36,166 bases of DNA from Thermomucor indicae-seudaticae. Taxonomy: Eukaryota; Mucoromycota; Mucoromycetes; Mucorales; Lichtheimiaceae. The notes under the pieces are model-generated. The model did not search any database and was not told where the DNA came from. It was given only the letters and a program-made list of their open reading frames with translations. The stretch is taken from NCBI GenBank assembly GCA_000787465.1, contig JSYX01000356.1:1-36166 (forward strand), read 5' to 3'. Position numbers and translations under genes: made by a program. Positions 31,871 through 36,166 of the stretch are shown here, piece by piece (within the stretch, counting starts at the first letter, position 1; each line of letters starts with the position of its first letter).

Positions 31871-33671
31871 TAAATGGACGTAAAGAATATGTCCATGGAA
31901 GCTATCGTCAAAACCAGCAGCGTGTGGATAATATCGCTCCTTTGACGTCTTCCTTCAAGGAAACGGAGATGTCGACACATGTGCCCATAGTCCGATGGAC
32001 AATCAACAGGGTAAGCATCGCCTTACAGCGGACCTATGTCCATGACGACCGTCCTGCTGTCCAGATAGACCAGCAGCTTTTCCCGTGTCTGATGAGTGTG
32101 TATTCTTGACCTGTCGTGTCGCTTATGGTCCTAGGAGTCATATATCGGTCGACGAGAAAAAGAGAAGCGAAGATAGAGGATGCTAATGCCAAGGCGGAAA
32201 AAACGAAAGGTTCGAAGAAGTCTTTGGTAAACTAGGAGGGAGTAAGCTGTAGAAAAAGAGTAAAGTCTTCAAAACCCAAAGGCAGCTTCGTGACTGTAAT
32301 CTCCCAGATGCCCTTAACCGCTGGGGATTCTACAGCAAGCGCTTTGCAACTGCAGGATTTCTTCAGCTCGCCCGTTATACTTTCACTTTAACGCTGATCT
32401 ATGTACTGATGTATGAATCGCGGTCCAGGCTACAAATGGACCCACTCACGGCTATCAAATTGCCGATGAAGGAAGCCAATGGGTGAGGATACCTTTGTCG
32501 GCGACGTAATCAAGGTGGAAATCAATGTTGGCGTCTATGACTTTATCCGAGTCGACTAATTCTACCGGTGCTATGGCGCCGGCATATTCCTCGGACGCTA
32601 CAGTACCAACCAGATCGCCGGAGCTCCAACAACTCCAACTATGTCGGTAGTAGCTTCGCACAGCCTATCAACTTAATTTCCATTTATCAGTTATATTAGC
32701 TTCGGCAAGGCCAAAAAGAAAAAGAGAAGAAAACCAGGCGATAAGACCACAAAATTGCCCGCGTCGACTCCACTCGAGTCAGCCACCATTTCGACGCGAG
32801 TTGACGCGAGGTCTGCAGTTGCTCGCCAGAACTGAACAATTTCGGCCACTCTTTGGACAAGAGAAAGGGAAATCCAGAACAGTCGATGCCTAACAGCAAA
32901 CTCAACGTGACCCAGTATGGCCTGTTTATTGTCGATCATCTTGGCAAAATCCAAAGAGTCACAAGAAAGTGAATCGACCAACATGCTGCTGGCATACGCA
33001 GTCAGCCAGTAAGGCCGAAGGATGTCGGGTACGACGAAAGGACCTGGTTAGCATAGTATAAGTAGATGAGTTGGAGGCCTACATCGGTCGCATGAAGTAA
33101 TAAATCTGACTGCTCCATTCAGATATGCATCGCTTCATTCGTTACTTGCAACGTTCCTGGTATTGAAGCAAGTACCCATACGTCTTCATCCTGCCTGTAA
33201 TACTTAATAAATAGTTGTTAATGTTAGGGTAACCAGTGCACTCATTTTAGTCCCAAGATGACACTTTTTGATTAACGACATTATGCGCCGCTATTTTGAT
33301 CTTTGATTCTCTGAATTATGTATACAGCGAAGCAGATACTTTCCATTGTTCTATCATCGAGGAGAATCAACTGGAGGAAGATTATGTTTATGGGGTTTTT
33401 TAGCACACCAGTATTTAGTGAGGGCTTAGTCAAAGCAAAAGCAAGAGAGTACAACAACAAAAAGGGAAGACTATGGCAAGAAAAGCAAAGAAAAGTACCG
33501 AGGGCCAGCGTTGTCTAGTGGAGTGTCAAAAACCAAAAAGCATAAGGATCCTGTGTGTACGAAAGGAGAAAGAAAAAAGAGAGAATATGTGTCTAAAGTG
33601 TAAAGCTATAGAAGCGTGTAAAAAAGTAATGAAAAGAGAGACTATGGTCGATATTCCCGTATGGCCAAGCC
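31871..33671. other. Gene-poor interval, probably decayed mobile-element sequence
   Basis: Several open frames of 60-97 codons occur on both strands (for example 32455-32661 and 32691-32984 minus, 33318-33736 plus), but none shows a recognisable domain. The low information content and the neighbouring CACTA trace suggest degraded transposon DNA. I found no terminal repeats. Confidence 0.35.
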
Positions 33672-35374
33672 TTAAGAAGTCAAGGAGCAGCTGTTCGTGG
33701 CAGTCCAAATGGCGCGAAGAAAAAAGTAGGTGCTAGCAAACTCAGGGAATTCGCACGATATGTCCCAGTCGATATGTTTCAAAAACATCCGTTCAAGTCG
33801 GTGCCTATTTTTCATTGAGAATAATGAGTCAAAGGTTCGGGAAGATCGACTGGGAAAAATAGTAGTCAAGTTACAAGAACTTTAAACTCATGTCAGGGAA
33901 GATTTGCACGAAGTGCGAGTTATAAATGGCATAATCTTCCCAGACTTTGGCCGCTTGGAGCAGAGCAGCCAGGATTATCAACCTCCAGTTGCCGTCGAAA
34001 AGATATTGGTTAGACTTCTCACACATTCGATCGACGTAGATGAAGGTTATAACGGCATGCTCGGCCGTGAGCTTCAAAAAGAAAACAAGACGTGAGTTTG
34101 TATAGCAGAGCGAAAAGAGACAACTAGATGGATTTGCTTACGTCTCCACAGTCGAAGACATAGGCCATGAGTTCATAAATGTCCTTCCAATTGGTTTTGG
34201 GGACTGAACCATAGCAATAGATCATTCCCCTTGTCTTGCTGCTATAGTTCCTATCGTGATCGAATGCGGCGATTGCATGGTTGCGAGCAATCATTCTATA
34301 AAAGCCCCACGCGACACTAAAAAGGGTTCAAACGAGTCAGATTCAAAACCATAAGGGCAGAAAAGACAAACGACACTTACGCCTTGACAGTTGCTTTAAG
34401 GCTTTCGACTTGCTTCTGCTGCTCATGGAAGCACTGCTGCCATTTCAATACGAACGACGTGGATGCCATGGAGCGGGCATAGTGCTAGACGTCATCCAGG
34501 TCGAGGCTGTTCCTCGCAGAGGCGGCAATGCGTCCAAGTCCCAACTTGACGTGAGGCACAGACGCTTCATGACTAATATTGAAGTCTGTCGTGCTGGGCG
34601 TGGTCACGTTCTCCTTTCCCTTGGCAGCCGGGGACTTCAAGACGGGTTCCTCTTGTGCGTCTGTTTCACTGGGATCCCTTTCTGGTTCACGAACATCCTG
34701 GTACTCCAACGTCAAGAATTCCTCGTTCGCGTCGTGGTCGCTGTGCTCAACACTTTTTTGCCGGATATGTTGGGGTCCCAACGTTACGACCTGCTCCTCC
34801 TTCCAGCTGCTATCCATATTCTTCATTGCACCGACGAGCTTGACGCTCCGGTTCTTGTTGAATGCCTTCCGTACCTTCTTGGAAAACGCAGTGAGGGCCC
34901 GGGAAAAAGGCTTTCTGCTGCGCTTGGGCTTTTCCGCATCACCCGACAACGGCTGTTGCGTGGACTCGACGAGACATTGGTGTTCTTCGCATTGGGCGGG
35001 GGAGGCTGCGCTGCCAAAGAAGTAGGCTCTGCAGGTACAGGGGGCGGCCTGACCTTGGAAGGAGGAACGTTCTTCTTCCGAACAATGGTGTTGAGGACCC
35101 ACTGCAAAAGACGACCGGCAGGGGCTGACTTTTTCTCCTTCTTAGGCACGTCTTGCTGGGCGTGGGCGGTCGCCAGGGCAAAGTTGTGAAGGACCGTCAT
35201 GTAGTATTGCAAATACTTGGCCTCCAAGGCGTCTGAAGCTGCTGCATACATCGCCGCAAAATGGCTCTGCATGATGGTTAAATCCACGTTCCCGTCCGAG
35301 TCCGGTTGCAGATTCAGGTACGCCTGGCGTAGCTGGGGATTGTTGAATTGCTTTTTAAAAGTGAGCGTGCGCAT
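33672..35374 (-). CDS. Cyclin-Y-like protein with long N-terminal extension
   Basis: A model of six exons (35374-35054, 34952-34491, 34436-34381, 34316-34142, 34071-33875, 33849-33672) gives 462 residues. The cyclin fold lies in the last four exons: ATVKAVAWGFYRMIARNH, LTAEHAVITFIYVDRMCE, NWRLIILAALLQAAKVWEDY and RHRLERMFLKHIDWDIS correspond to the cyclin Y (CCNY) core. Cyclin Y proteins activate PFTK/Pho85-type kinases, often at membranes. The first 260 residues are basic and Pro/Ser-rich. Three junctions are uncertain: the first intron (35053-34953) could be shorter; the second (34490-34437) has a weak GTCTAG donor but avoids an in-frame stop; the last would be only 25 nt. If the second is rejected, the cyclin part would start at 34469, only 15 bases from an upstream stop. 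Confidence 0.65.
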
Positions 35375-35579
35375 GACGTTAAGAAGAAGAAGAAGCAAAA
35401 CTGAAGTAATTAGAAATGGTAAAGGCACGGAAGGAAAGCTGGGATCAGAGTTTTTATAGCAAACAATCGCTAAGGAATTTGCAGAATTGCCTTATTGCAT
35501 AAAGGTACACATATCGCAGTTCTCTCACGTTCACATACCTCAGGGAATTGTCCGAATCTACATTCTGATCGGGGATATT
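35375..35579. other. 5' flank of the cyclin-Y-like gene
   Basis: About 200 bases containing the presumed promoter; nothing distinctive apart from a TTCTTCTTCTTC-type run (minus strand) just upstream of the start. Confidence 0.35.
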
Positions 35580-35834
35580 TCAGTGAGTATAACGATATCC
35601 GATCGTTTGCCAGCGGAATACTGACATATCCACGGTCGTAGGATTGACAATGCTCCGATACCAAAAACCTGTCATGGAAGTACTCTTGTTAACAGAACGA
35701 CCGCTAGTGGAAGCAGTGTTACGCTGAGAAGCTTGAGCGTTTACTGCCTGCAAAGCATCGAGTCGGAGAATATCGAGAAGATAAATAAAATCATCATTCG
35801 ACTGTGTACAATATCTGAGCTTCTCATCCAACAC
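35580..35834 (-). CDS. Unrecognised coding-like fragment
   Basis: A minus-strand open frame reads LDEKLRYCTQSNDDFIYL and DILRLDALQAVNAQASQ, then a Ser/Thr-rich part. It looks like an exon: amphipathic helices and no low complexity at first. It has no ATG at its 5' edge. A short frame beginning with an ATG near 35997 (MDNVSPVTPLTATTDHQ) could be an upstream exon, but I could not join the two in phase because a stop intervenes. It could be a partial gene or a relic; no family is recognised. Confidence 0.25.
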   Translation of the reverse strand: MLDEKLRYCTQSNDDFIYLLDILRLDALQAVNAQASQRNTASTSGRSVNKSTSMTGFWYRSIVNPTTVDMSVFRWQTIGYRYTH

Positions 35835-36166
35835 GCAATTGAGTAGTCAAATACTGAGCCCTTTAGTGCATATTATTTAATGATATATCAACGTTTGAAA
35901 TAAAGGATTACAAAGTGTGCAAACGTCCTCTGATCTAGAAAATCGGTTTGGTGATCGGTAGTGGCCGTCAATGGCGTTACTGGTGAAACATTATCCATAA
36001 CCAGCTGGCAGAATGTTAATTCTGTCAGGAGAGTAAATCAATGTCTTACGGTGGCTGTCGATCGAAATAATGTTTGTCACATCGAGAGCCGACTGTCATT
36101 GAAAGTGTCAGCGTGCATTCTGTTTTTACAATCCTGTTGTTTTTACGCTCCATTTTCTTGTGATTA
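35835..36166. other. Window end, no supported gene
   Basis: Apart from the short minus-strand frame near 35890-35997 mentioned for the neighbouring fragment, nothing is recognisable. Confidence 0.3.

Noticed and set aside
34410..35189. 259-codon open frame on the plus strand
   Set aside because: Antisense to the N-terminal part of the cyclin-Y-like gene. It would cross the intron interval of that gene and shows no domain of its own.

Overview
This window looks like nuclear DNA from an early-diverging fungus, most likely Mucoromycota (a Mucorales-type genome). The reasons are short GT-AG introns of about 25-100 nt in nearly every gene, compact spacing, fungal families (protein O-mannosyltransferase, Rsc58-type and Sts1/Cut8-type proteins, Vac7-type protein), and a Frizzled-type GPCR of the kind reported from early-diverging but not most Dikarya fungi. 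The taxon is an inference; no rRNA or mitochondrial marker is present. Gene models were spliced by eye. Where I give exon lists, splice sites and reading phase agree unless stated otherwise.

Layout. 1-5000 is a transposon-rich margin: a TIR element with GATCTG-type subterminal repeats (197-966), a 127-bp inverted-repeat element (1709-1835), a Merlin/IS1595-like transposase carrying a frameshift (2499-3745, minus), and the 3' half of a MULE transposase (3814-4770, minus). 5025-13000 is a dense block: an ArfGAP (minus), an SRR1-like protein (minus), an Rsc58-like chromatin-remodelling subunit (plus, divergent from SRR1), ribosomal protein uS4/RPS9 (plus) and a Frizzled/Smoothened-like receptor with a ten-cysteine ectodomain and seven membrane segments (minus). 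13007-18599 holds a 14-exon protein O-mannosyltransferase and a homeodomain factor (both minus). 18600-21072 is a long interval with coding-like patches of unknown identity. 21073-31133 resumes the gene block: a CENP-N/Chl4 kinetochore protein (plus), OLA1, an Sts1/Cut8-like proteasome tether, a small unrecognised gene, a Vac7/TMEM106-like vacuolar protein and a large Golgi-type protein with two glycosyltransferase-like halves (all minus). 31134-33671 is degenerate sequence with a CACTA (Transposase_21) trace. A cyclin-Y-like gene (33672-35374, minus) and an unrecognised fragment close the window.

No operon-like system or defence island is visible. The genes are mostly conserved housekeeping and regulatory functions: vesicle traffic, secretory-pathway glycosylation, chromatin, kinetochore, proteasome localisation and vacuole signalling. 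The observations most worth following are the Frizzled-type receptor with its inferred GC-AG intron, the tandem-domain glycosyltransferase, several unusually short introns (25-38 nt), a homeodomain with a two-residue loop insertion, and the TIR element with GATC-rich ends.
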